From contig JBEVWC010000016.1 in the NCBI GenBank assembly GCA_040506775.1, forward strand, positions 8,556 to 72,555: 64,000 bases of DNA. Reading direction: 5' to 3'. The notes under the pieces are model-generated. The model saw nothing but the letters and a program-made list of their open reading frames with translations, ran no database searches and was not told where the DNA came from. The DNA comes from Thiodiazotropha sp040506775 (GTDB lineage Bacteria > Pseudomonadota > Gammaproteobacteria > Chromatiales > Chromatiaceae). This document shows positions 53,775 through 64,000 of this stretch, in pieces. The position numbers were made by a program, and so were the translations under genes. Numbering within the stretch: the first letter of the stretch is position 1; every line of letters begins with the position of its first letter.

Positions 53775-54521
53775 GTGAATCTCAAATCATCCCTTACCCA
53801 GGTCAGCGCGCTTGTGCTGACCCTGACTTGTGGTTCCGTCCTTGCTGATGGAAACCGCTACAACCTGGAACGTTTCTACCACTCGGAGATCAGTGCGGCG
53901 GAAGCCTTTCAGCTGATGGAGCATCGCGGCGGACCCGGGGTGCCTCACGTCCATCATCGAGGCGTAAAGCCGGTGCTTGTGGATGTACGTTCCATGGAGG
54001 AATACGCGGCAGGCCATCCGGACAGCAGTTACAACATCCCTTACCCCAGGGTGTGCAGCGGTTGTGACGCTCAGACCCCGGAAGTTTTCTACTGGGAGGT
54101 TCATAAGGCAGTACGCGGAGACACCGACCGGGAGATCTTCACCCTCTGCCGCACCGGCTCGAGAAGCGTATCTGCTGGTAACATCCTGGCAAACCCGTCC
54201 GAATACGGCATCGATGGCCCGGCCTTCACCCAGGTTCGTAACATCTGGGAAGGTTTCGTGGGCCAGTACAAGTATGCCTATGAAGGCGGTACGGTCATGC
54301 TCGACACGAATGGGGAACCCTTCGCCCTCGACCTGAACAATAACGGCGTGATGGACGATGACAGCGCTGATGTGTACCAGGAGCGCAACGACGCGAATCC
54401 GGACAAGGACGGCTGGCGTAACTTCCAGAAACTGCCCTGGACCACAGAGATCCAGCGCAGATTTGCCTACATGGGCGACACTGCCCAGTATCAGGAACTG
54501 ACCCTGACTCCGGTCGACTGA
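53775..54521 (+). CDS. Exported rhodanese-domain protein with a calcium-binding-like loop
   Basis: The 248-residue protein has a signal peptide (from the GTG start at 53775) and a rhodanese domain with VLVDVRSMEEYAAGH and the active-site loop LCRTGSRS, whose Cys can carry sulfane sulfur. After the domain there is an acidic DLNNNGVMDDDSADVY segment that resembles an EF-hand or dockerin-type Ca2+ loop, and a Trp-rich region. It is probably periplasmic and may handle thiosulfate or persulfide. AAAGGAG lies 5-7 bases before the GTG. Confidence 0.85.
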   Translation: MNLKSSLTQVSALVLTLTCGSVLADGNRYNLERFYHSEISAAEAFQLMEHRGGPGVPHVHHRGVKPVLVDVRSMEEYAAGHPDSSYNIPYPRVCSGCDAQTPEVFYWEVHKAVRGDTDREIFTLCRTGSRSVSAGNILANPSEYGIDGPAFTQVRNIWEGFVGQYKYAYEGGTVMLDTNGEPFALDLNNNGVMDDDSADVYQERNDANPDKDGWRNFQKLPWTTEIQRRFAYMGDTAQYQELTLTPVD

Positions 54522-54716
54522 GCCGTCGACCCTGTGACCGGCCGCTGGCTTTCGCCGGCGGTCGGGCATGCTGATACCGCGGTCCCCACTGAATCCTCAC
54601 AATCTGACTCAGCGAAACGCCCGCTCCCCCGATCCTAGATCGATGAGCACAGGCTCCTGGTTGGAAGTCTTGGCAAGAAAACCCGATCGGGCCAGTCCCC
54701 ATTCATCCCGCCCGAA

Positions 54717-55352
54717 TTAATCCGGAAATCGCACCCCGGTGCCGCCCAGACCACAGTAACCTGCGGGATTCTTGGCCAGATACTGCTGATGATAGGCTTC
54801 GGCGTAATAGAAGCGTGCTGCCGGTATGATCTCGGTGGTTATCGGCGCTGAGGTGATCTGCGCGAGGGCGTGTTGATAATCGTCCCGGGAGGTCATCGCC
54901 TGGGCGATCTGCTCTTCATCGAAGGTGTAGATTCCGGAACGGTACTGGGTACCCACGTCGTTGCCCTGACGCATCCCCTCGGTCGGGCTGTGCGACTCCC
55001 AGAAACACCGCAACAGCGACTGATAGGAAATCTCCCGTGGATCGTAGACCACCAGGACGACCTCGTTGTGACCGGTCATGCCGGTGCACACCTCCTCATA
55101 GGTCGGGTTCGGGGTGAATCCGGCCGAATAACCCACCGCCGTGACATGCACCCCCGGGAGTTGCCAGAAGCGCCGCTCGGCGCCCCAGAAACAGCCCATG
55201 CCGAACACCGCCTTGCGGCATCCCTCCGGGAAGGGTGGAAACAGGCTTTGCCCGTTCACGAAGTGGGTTGCCTTACTCAGGATAGGCGTCTCCCGCCCGG
55301 GTAATGCCTCATCCTCTGTGGGCATCTGGGTCTTGCGGCCAAGTCCGAACAT
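54717..55352 (-). CDS. msrA: Peptide methionine sulfoxide reductase A
   Basis: MsrA repairs oxidised methionine (S-sulfoxide form). The 211-residue protein has the active site GMGCFWGAERRF and the conserved VGYSAGFTPNPTYEEVCTG, EGMRQGNDVGTQYRSGIY and YHQQYLAKNPAGYCGLGGTG segments, so the recycling Cys in YCGLGG is present. The N-terminal extension of about 45 residues is typical of the E. coli-size form. It stands alone on the minus strand. Confidence 0.97.
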   Translation of the reverse strand: MFGLGRKTQMPTEDEALPGRETPILSKATHFVNGQSLFPPFPEGCRKAVFGMGCFWGAERRFWQLPGVHVTAVGYSAGFTPNPTYEEVCTGMTGHNEVVLVVYDPREISYQSLLRCFWESHSPTEGMRQGNDVGTQYRSGIYTFDEEQIAQAMTSRDDYQHALAQITSAPITTEIIPAARFYYAEAYHQQYLAKNPAGYCGLGGTGVRFPD

Positions 55353-55517
55353 GGGTGGGTTATCTCCGCCTGAGCGCCCTGGTTCGGGGCCCGGTTATCA
55401 GGAACTTAGGATCAGGGAACGTCTGCAACCATTCTCCCGCTGCAGCAAATGCTTTAACAGCCCGAGGCGAAACGATCCGTTCTCTCAGGACCGACAGGCA
55501 ATCCGTGCAGAGGTTCC

Positions 55518-56654
55518 CTACAGAAGGTAGTAGGCCCCGCCCGCCGAGGCCAGGAGCAGCACCACGAGCAAAATCCAGATGAGCTTGTTCCCCGACTCCT
55601 TGGGTTCCTCGATGCTCTGCCGGGCGAGATGCTGTTCGAGCATCTGTTCCACGGTTTCTGTGGCCACGGAATTGGCCACTTCCTGAGCGACCTGGGTGGC
55701 GGTCTCGTGGACATGGGCTTCCAGGGAACCCTCGGTGACCACCCGGATGTGTTCGATCATGTCGTTCTTTTCCGGAACCTGGGTAAGAATGCGCGCTTCC
55801 TGATCCTTCATCCGCTCGCTGATGTCTTCCTCCACCTGGGTGATCTGGGCAAACACGTTGGCGTGGATCAGTTCCTCGAGATCCCGTTGATTGATCTGAC
55901 GGATGGAGTCCTCCAGATCCTTATTCACCCGCCGCACCACCTGTTCCTCAAGTCCTTCGGCATCGATCTGCGGAGCCGGCTGCTGGGCCAGTTCACGCTG
56001 AACCAGTTCCACAACCCGGGGCTCCAGCCGCTCGGAGAAGTAGCGATCCAGCGCGGCTTCAAGCCGCGAGTCGAAGGACTTCTCCAGCGCCTCCTCGACG
56101 CTTTGCGCCACTGCCTGCCGGGCCGCCTCGGCGGATCCCTCGGCAACCGCCTGCTGTGCAATGCGGCGCACCTCTGCCTCACTCACACCGGTATAGGCCG
56201 GTGTCTCAGCCGGCGCCTGGGCGTCCGCCACAGGCGTCTCGACAGGTGCTTCCTGCACCACTTCCGCGGCAGCCGGCGCCGGGCGCTGGCTGTCCATTAT
56301 CTGAATGATGTCACCCAGGCTCTGTTCGGTCGGAGGCTTCACCAGGATACCCAGGGCGCCATGCTCCACTGCGGCCTTCACATATTCATCGCCTTCGTTG
56401 GCGGTACACATCACGATCGGTGTGTATTCAAACCGGGAATTCATCTTGATCCGCTTGATGGTTTCCAGGCCATCGATGCCATCCATCAGGAAGTCGACAA
56501 AAATGGCGTCCGGATTAAGGTTCTCCAACATCTCCAGGGCCTGCTCCCCGGATTCCGCCATTTCGACGCTCTCGAAACCGCTCTGCTTGAGCATGCGACT
56601 CAACACGATGCGCGCAGATTTTGAATCATCAACCAGAAATGCTTGTTTAGACAC
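55518..56654 (-). CDS. Receiver-domain protein with coiled coil and C-terminal membrane anchor
   Basis: The 378-residue protein has an N-terminal CheY-like receiver (acidic DD at 9-10, phospho-acceptor Asp54, Thr84, Lys106). A Pro/Ala linker (about 122-155) and a long charged helical or coiled-coil region (about 155-345) follow, then a single hydrophobic helix at the very end (about 356-378). No DNA-binding, enzymatic or known output domain is present. A receiver held at the inner membrane by a tail anchor is unusual. It may position a phospho-signal or partner at the membrane. No kinase is nearby; metH is divergent. Confidence 0.82.
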   Translation of the reverse strand: MSKQAFLVDDSKSARIVLSRMLKQSGFESVEMAESGEQALEMLENLNPDAIFVDFLMDGIDGLETIKRIKMNSRFEYTPIVMCTANEGDEYVKAAVEHGALGILVKPPTEQSLGDIIQIMDSQRPAPAAAEVVQEAPVETPVADAQAPAETPAYTGVSEAEVRRIAQQAVAEGSAEAARQAVAQSVEEALEKSFDSRLEAALDRYFSERLEPRVVELVQRELAQQPAPQIDAEGLEEQVVRRVNKDLEDSIRQINQRDLEELIHANVFAQITQVEEDISERMKDQEARILTQVPEKNDMIEHIRVVTEGSLEAHVHETATQVAQEVANSVATETVEQMLEQHLARQSIEEPKESGNKLIWILLVVLLLASAGGAYYLL

Positions 56655-56999
56655 GCCTAATCATCCTTATCGTTTTATCGGTAGCAAAAACCGCAATGAA
56701 CGCTTCGCCTTTCGTTCACGATTGGGATCCAAACCCTGTCAGCTCAGGCAGCTGATGAGTTCCGAACCTGTTTTTGTCTGTTGTTATACGGCGCTTATGA
56801 GCCGATAGGTGCAGCCCCGGCACCGTTGCATTCAATCATAGGCCAGCACCGATGGCTAACCCAACGCCGTTAACCCTCCCAATCGACAGGAAATTCCGAC
56901 ACTTTGTCCTCCACCGGGCGAAACCGGGTGAAGAATTCGCCAGTACAGCAACAGGGTCTTATAATTGGCGACCGTTTGACCCGAAACCTGAGACACTTG
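56655..56999. other. Divergent region between the tail-anchored receiver gene and metH
   Basis: About 345 bases of noncoding sequence. I looked for a SAM, SAH or cobalamin riboswitch before metH and found none that I could support by eye. The promoters for both divergent genes must lie here. Confidence 0.4.
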
Positions 57000-60770
<3,771 letters not shown>

Positions 60771-61165
60771 GTACCCAGCACCTTCTGCGAAATCCAATCA
60801 GTCTGGTGACTTTTTGCAAATTACATCAACCGCTCTGTGCAGCAAGCTCGAAAAGCACGCCGTGTCGTGAACTGTTGAACTTCACTTATTGAGTTCGCTT
60901 AGCTCACGAATTGTATAAATACCCCCTCTTTCTGTCCCTCCCCCCTTGCGGGAGAGGGGCTTCAAAACCTGTCAGCCATGTAATGACATAAAATTCACCT
61001 GGATGCCTCTTGCCAGGGAAGCAGATGAATTGCCAGCATACTCAGTAGAAACAGGACAGACATACTCCACACTGGCTTCCTGCCCGCTGGCGTGGAGGGA
61101 GACGGCCGCCGGCCCACCTACCCGAGTAAGTAAGGCTACAGCTCCAAAATAAAGGAATATTCGAG
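60771..61165. other. Intergenic region between metH and the YidD-like gene
   Basis: About 395 bases with no gene. It contains an imperfect inverted repeat of the CCCTCCCCCCTTGCGGGAGAGGG type (60936-60959), a repeat form seen between genes in many proteobacteria. An AAAGGAAT site lies 10-15 bases before the downstream ATG. Confidence 0.45.
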
Positions 61166-61582
61166 ATGAAGAGTTGGAATCCCGCAGTTTTGGCCATCAA
61201 CGGCTATCAACGTTATATCTCCCCTCATAAGGGGTTCTGCTGTGCGCATCGTGTCTTGACAGGCGAAGCATCCTGTTCTGAATACGTGAAACAGGCGATT
61301 ATGCAAAAAGGTCTGCTTGGTTCATGGAGTGATATCACAAGGCGCTTTGCCACTTGCAAAGAATCCGCACGCTATCTGAATGAGACCAAGGCAAAAGAGA
61401 AGGAACAGGCGACTGAGAAAAAGGAGTCGAAATCATCTTCTTCCGATGCGGCCTGTATCGCTGCGGACACACTGGCCTGCATTCCAACAAGTTGCGCCGA
61501 CATCAGCCTGGGTTCCGTTGCGGGAAGCGCGGGGACTCTGGCAAGCGGGGGATGCGATGGCTGTGCATGTACGCCTTTCTAG
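61166..61582 (+). CDS. YidD-like protein with a Cys-rich C-terminal tail
   Basis: The 138-residue protein has an N-terminal half like YidD, the small factor that helps YidC insert membrane proteins (GYQRYISPHKGFCCAHR ... GEASCSEYVKQAIMQKGLLGSWSDITRRFATCKE). The C-terminal half is unlike YidD: a Lys/Glu/Ser linker, then repeated cysteines (ACIAADTLACIPTSC, GGCDGCACTPF). AAAGGAAT is upstream of the ATG. The true yidD is normally next to rnpA and yidC, so this would be a second, divergent copy. Its Cys tail could bind a metal or cofactor. Confidence 0.75.
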   Translation: MKSWNPAVLAINGYQRYISPHKGFCCAHRVLTGEASCSEYVKQAIMQKGLLGSWSDITRRFATCKESARYLNETKAKEKEQATEKKESKSSSSDAACIAADTLACIPTSCADISLGSVAGSAGTLASGGCDGCACTPF

Positions 61583-61642
61583 CAGGCTGTCAGCAGAGCG
61601 CCTTGCGGCTTGAAATCGGTACTTCTGGAAGCTCGCCTGCCA

Positions 61643-62404
61643 TCATATCCACACCAAATCACGCAGCGACTTGAGACCCGGTTTTCTCCGCCGCCAAACC
61701 ACACCAATTGCAACCAGCATCACCAGCAGCCCCAGATCCAAGGCACCGCCACCTCCATAATCTTCATCACTGTCCCGATAACTGTCTTCCATCGGCAGCA
61801 CTGCCAGATCCCGGTCTTCATACGGCCCGTAGTTGACCATCAGCAGATCGTAATCAGCGTCATACAGTTCGATCAGCACATCGTAGTATCCGGTGGGATA
61901 TCCATCGAGCAGACGGGTCACCACCTCATACCGGTCATCAATGGCATCCCCGTCAATTGGAAACACCTCTGTGGTGTAGATGTGGTTCCAGCGACCGCCC
62001 TCCAGGCTGAGGTAGAGTTTCGCATACACCCAGGCCTCGCCACTCGACACATCCGCATCGAAACTGACCCGGATCCGGTGATAGAAACCATCATCATCGT
62101 CATCACGACTCAACACCGTGGATGCATCAAAGATGCTGTACAGTTGCCCGGCGGGATGCACCATGGTCCGCTGCATGAGTGCTGCTTCGGCCTCACTGCC
62201 GGCGCTGATCAAAGCCGGGGCTTCCACCACAGAAGCCTGATCGAGCTGTTGTGTATAGTCAGCAGGGGCATTCATTGCCATGCCCTCGACTGACTGGGAG
62301 TAACGTGGCAGAGAATCATCAGCCCACACTGTCTGTGACTGGCTCATTGCACACAGCAGGATCAGCGCGCCGAGCCACATGTTGTTTCTTGCAGAGGTCC
62401 ACAT
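61643..62404 (-). CDS. Exported protein with a GlyGly-CTERM-type sorting signal
   Basis: The 253-residue protein has a signal peptide (hydrophobic about 10-28) and a beta-rich middle with a DDDDDGFYHRIRVSFDADV segment (a choice-of-anchor-like pattern). The C-terminus is GGGGALDLGLLVMLVAIGVVW followed by RRRK, which fits the GlyGly-CTERM tripartite signal processed by rhombosortase. GGAG is 6 bases before the ATG. It follows the small His-rich gene after 18 bases in the same direction, so the two share an operon. Confidence 0.8.
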   Translation of the reverse strand: MWTSARNNMWLGALILLCAMSQSQTVWADDSLPRYSQSVEGMAMNAPADYTQQLDQASVVEAPALISAGSEAEAALMQRTMVHPAGQLYSIFDASTVLSRDDDDDGFYHRIRVSFDADVSSGEAWVYAKLYLSLEGGRWNHIYTTEVFPIDGDAIDDRYEVVTRLLDGYPTGYYDVLIELYDADYDLLMVNYGPYEDRDLAVLPMEDSYRDSDEDYGGGGALDLGLLVMLVAIGVVWRRRKPGLKSLRDLVWI

Positions 62405-62422
62405 ATCACCACTCCTTCAATC

Positions 62423-62716
62423 TCAACGACGCCCGGAGTCATGCCGACCCGAGCCCCTGCGATCGTGATCATGTCCATAGCGATCACGGGACGGGCGGCC
62501 GTAACTCTCCTGGCGGCGATACTCGCGATGCTGATAGTGGGGATCGGGGCGATCACGGTAACCGTGATAGTGGTCGTGGTGTCCCAGGGCGAGCCCGAGA
62601 AAGACACCACTGATCAAGCCAACCGGAAAATCGATGTCTTCATGCGCCTGGGCGCTGCCACCGATGACCAGGGAAGCCACCAGAAAGGTGCTGATGAGCA
62701 GAGATTTGGATTTCAT
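62423..62716 (-). CDS. Small exported His/Arg-rich protein
   Basis: The 97-residue protein has a signal peptide ending at AQA and a Gly-rich second hydrophobic stretch (FPVGLISGVFLGLALG). A tail follows in which His, Arg, Asp and Tyr make up most residues (HHDHYHGY, RYGHDHDRR). The His clusters could bind metals; no family is recognised. AGGAG is 7 bases before the ATG. It is the first gene of a two-gene operon with the GlyGly-CTERM gene. Confidence 0.75.
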   Translation of the reverse strand: MKSKSLLISTFLVASLVIGGSAQAHEDIDFPVGLISGVFLGLALGHHDHYHGYRDRPDPHYQHREYRRQESYGRPSRDRYGHDHDRRGSGRHDSGRR

Positions 62717-62985
62717 GATTCGTCTCCTTGGCTGAGTTTCAATTACAGCTTAGGGAGACATGGCTGAACGACCGCTTAACAGTGATGACTTAAAGTACCC
62801 GCCTCATGAACCGTCCCTGAGGGCGCGACTGGCCTGTTGGCAACCATTTGGGATACTTGTCGCGGTTGTAGATGCCGTGTGGCGTCTGAAGGGACAAGGC
62901 TGATCGAAGTAAAGACTGTCGGGGGATTTTACAAGCGTGTCTGAAGAGAATAGCTATCTTGCTGATTTAAAGAGAATCAGTCGAG

Positions 62986-63001
62986 TGGCACCCTATTTGC
63001 T
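62986..63001 (+). promoter_or_regulatory. Sigma-54 promoter upstream of the PEP-CTERM gene
   Basis: TGGCAC-CCTAT-TTGCT is a near-perfect -24/-12 element with the required 10 bases between the GG and the GC. It lies 41 bases upstream of the PEP-CTERM gene ATG, with AGGAAG in between as ribosome site. The PrsK/PrsR sigma-54 system is known to control PEP-CTERM genes in other bacteria, so regulation of this type is expected. Confidence 0.88.
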
Positions 63002-63042
63002 AGTAACTAAACTCCTAAAGTAGTTGCATAGGAAGCACAATA

Positions 63043-63726
63043 ATGAACAAAGGTATCAAGCTCGCGGGTCTTTCGGCCCTGTTATTCACCCTGGGCACTA
63101 CCGCTCAGGCCATCCCGCTCTACTACACTGTCTCTGGCTCCATCAGCGCCTACGGTCAGAATGACCGCGCTGGTGTCATGCAGGAGATGGGGCTGGCAAC
63201 CGGCGACCAGGTCTCATACACATTCCTGATCGATCTGGACAGTCAGATCACCAGTACCTGGACCGCTCGAACCAACAATCAGTTCGACGTCAGTCTGGTC
63301 GCCAGCAGCGTGTTTGACTCGGATGTCATGGCGCCGGAAGGTACCTTGAGGGGGGATCCCTGGACCGGTTCCGGCAGTACTTACTACCAGAATGCGGCCG
63401 GTCAGCATTACCCGGGAGAACCCTATTACGGAGAAACCGATATCACGGGTTATGCGCCGAATGGTTATATCAGTCTGATCAATGAACGCGACTATTTTCT
63501 CACCGGAGCCTTGACTCAGTTACAGCCGGGTGATTTTTTCTCGGCTTATAACCACACCATGCTATACAACGAGAGTGGCAACGCAGCCCGGTTCGAGGTC
63601 ACTACGTTGACAGTGGAATCCGTGTCTTCCGAAAATCCCGTAAGCCATGTTCCGGAACCTGGGGTTGCCTGGTTGATGGGCGTAGGTTTATTGGGCGTGC
63701 TTACGCGACGCACGTTTTGCCTGTAG
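63043..63726 (+). CDS. PEP-CTERM sorting-domain exported protein
   Basis: The 227-residue protein has a signal peptide (MNKGIKLAGLSALLFTLGTTAQA) and a beta-rich, Gly/Tyr/Ser/Thr-rich body with few charges. The C-terminus has VPEPGVAWLMGVGLLGVLTRR, the PEP-CTERM signal recognised by an exosortase. Such proteins are usually parts of extracellular matrix or floc. No exosortase gene is in the window. A sigma-54 promoter lies upstream. A 10-base palindrome follows the stop. Confidence 0.92.
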   Translation: MNKGIKLAGLSALLFTLGTTAQAIPLYYTVSGSISAYGQNDRAGVMQEMGLATGDQVSYTFLIDLDSQITSTWTARTNNQFDVSLVASSVFDSDVMAPEGTLRGDPWTGSGSTYYQNAAGQHYPGEPYYGETDITGYAPNGYISLINERDYFLTGALTQLQPGDFFSAYNHTMLYNESGNAARFEVTTLTVESVSSENPVSHVPEPGVAWLMGVGLLGVLTRRTFCL

Positions 63727-63746
63727 GTAAATTAAGTCTGATGCGC

Positions 63747-63770
63747 CACGGGTTCGGAATCGAACCCGTG
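63747..63770. terminator. Hairpin between the convergent PEP-CTERM and mgtE-like genes
   Basis: A perfect 10-base stem CACGGGTTCG / CGAACCCGTG with a GAAT loop lies in the 53-base gap between two convergent genes. The following T content is weak (CGATCCCTTT), so termination may need help from another factor. Its bases look like the T-arm of a tRNA but no tRNA is present. Confidence 0.6.
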
Positions 63771-63779
63771 CGATCCCTT

Positions 63780-64000
63780 TCAAGTCCGCACCAGAAGCCA
63801 GGCCGCCAATCCGAGAAAAATCAGGAAGCCTAGAGTGTCGGTGATACCGGTCAGCAGAATGCTGCTTCCCAGGGCTGGATCCTGGCCGTAATGTTTCAAC
63901 CCTACCGGTATCAGCACACCGACCAGCGAAGCCAGCAGCAGGTTCAAAACCATCGCGCCCAGCATCACTCCACCCAGCATGGGCTGGTCGTAGATGCCCC
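63780..64000 (-). CDS. mgtE: MgtE-like magnesium transporter, C-terminal end only
   Basis: The frame is open to the right end of the window. The 73 visible residues (GIYDQPMLGG start) form the last membrane helices of MgtE: LGAMVLNLLLASLVGVLIPVG, GLKHYGQDPALGSS and the ILLTGITDTLGFLIFLGLA motif, where the Asp in TDTLGF lines the Mg2+ pore. Only the 3' end can be seen, so the cytoplasmic N and CBS domains are outside the window. Confidence 0.85.
   Translation of the reverse strand, partial: GIYDQPMLGGVMLGAMVLNLLLASLVGVLIPVGLKHYGQDPALGSSILLTGITDTLGFLIFLGLAAWLLVRT

Noticed and set aside
56655..56999. SAH or cobalamin riboswitch before metH
   Set aside because: I could not find the conserved core of either element by eye; a covariance-model search would be needed to claim one.
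63747..63770. tRNA T-arm-like palindrome as an integration site
   Set aside because: No tRNA gene, integrase or second att-like copy is present in the window; it is more simply a 3' hairpin between convergent genes.

Overview
The window looks like part of the chromosome of a GC-rich (by eye near 58-60 percent) gammaproteobacterium, probably a free-living or symbiotic chemolithotroph of the Chromatiales / sulfur-oxidiser type. This is an inference. It rests on the protein families (PriA, ArgS, TtcA, PrlC, LemA-GIDE, MetH), on alpha and gamma carbonic anhydrases, on C-terminal sorting signals of the PEP-CTERM, IPTL-CTERM and GlyGly-CTERM types, and on many REP/BIME-like palindromes. No sulfur-oxidation or carbon-fixation gene lies in the window itself. 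The sequence is a draft scaffold: it contains a 100-N gap (18222-18321) with the same 91 bases on both sides. Genes run off both ends (priA on the left, an mgtE-like gene on the right). I see no rRNA, tRNA, CRISPR array, transposase or prophage.

Layout. 1-1.9 kb: 3' part of priA. 2.1-8.4 kb: a complete phosphate module on the minus strand, phoB-pstS-pstC-pstA-pstB-phoU. It has a Pho box before phoB, another before pstS (overlapping the phoB stop), and a strong terminator between pstS and pstC; phoR is absent. 8.5-18.2 kb: PilZ protein, argS with a SPOR-domain gene, periplasmic alpha carbonic anhydrase, PhnA-like zinc-ribbon protein, a probable CsrB/RsmY-type small RNA, a VIT1/CCC1 metal transporter, a cupin, a membrane acyltransferase, an OpgC-like membrane protein and an AF1514-family protein next to the gap. 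18.8-21.8 kb: feoABC with a Fur box. 21.8-28.7 kb: methyltransferase, YVTN beta-propeller protein with IPTL-CTERM tail, ClC channel, PPK2 polyphosphate kinase, an ICMT-like membrane methyltransferase and a Met-rich repeat protein.

29-36.5 kb: MlaC, a solute-binding/PAS sensor without output domain, TsaC, thioredoxin, HemB, a repeat-rich low-GC patch with an orphan gene, and AroE. 36.5-46.5 kb: chemoreceptor, UbiA-type prenyltransferase, two small exported proteins, gamma carbonic anhydrase, LemA plus an EF-hand GIDE protein, a CNP1-like protein and oligopeptidase A. 46.6-56.7 kb: two small genes of unknown role, a compact ttcA-like / CBS / ion-transporter operon, an MDR reductase, OsmC, a Cache-only membrane sensor, an exported rhodanese, MsrA and a tail-anchored response regulator. 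57-64 kb: metH, a YidD-like gene with a Cys-rich tail, a two-gene exported-protein operon with a GlyGly-CTERM member, a PEP-CTERM gene behind a near-perfect sigma-54 promoter, and the 3' end of mgtE.

How it fits together: the Pst/Pho system and PPK2 point to phosphate uptake and polyphosphate metabolism. FeoABC and the VIT1-type carrier handle iron. MsrA, OsmC, thioredoxin and rhodanese point to oxidative and sulfur stress. Several signalling parts (two sensors with no output domain, a membrane-tethered receiver protein, a chemoreceptor, PilZ, and a candidate Csr-titrating RNA) suggest regulatory wiring that is not fully explained by known architectures. Those are the best candidates here for undescribed biology; I did not find a large new multi-gene system.
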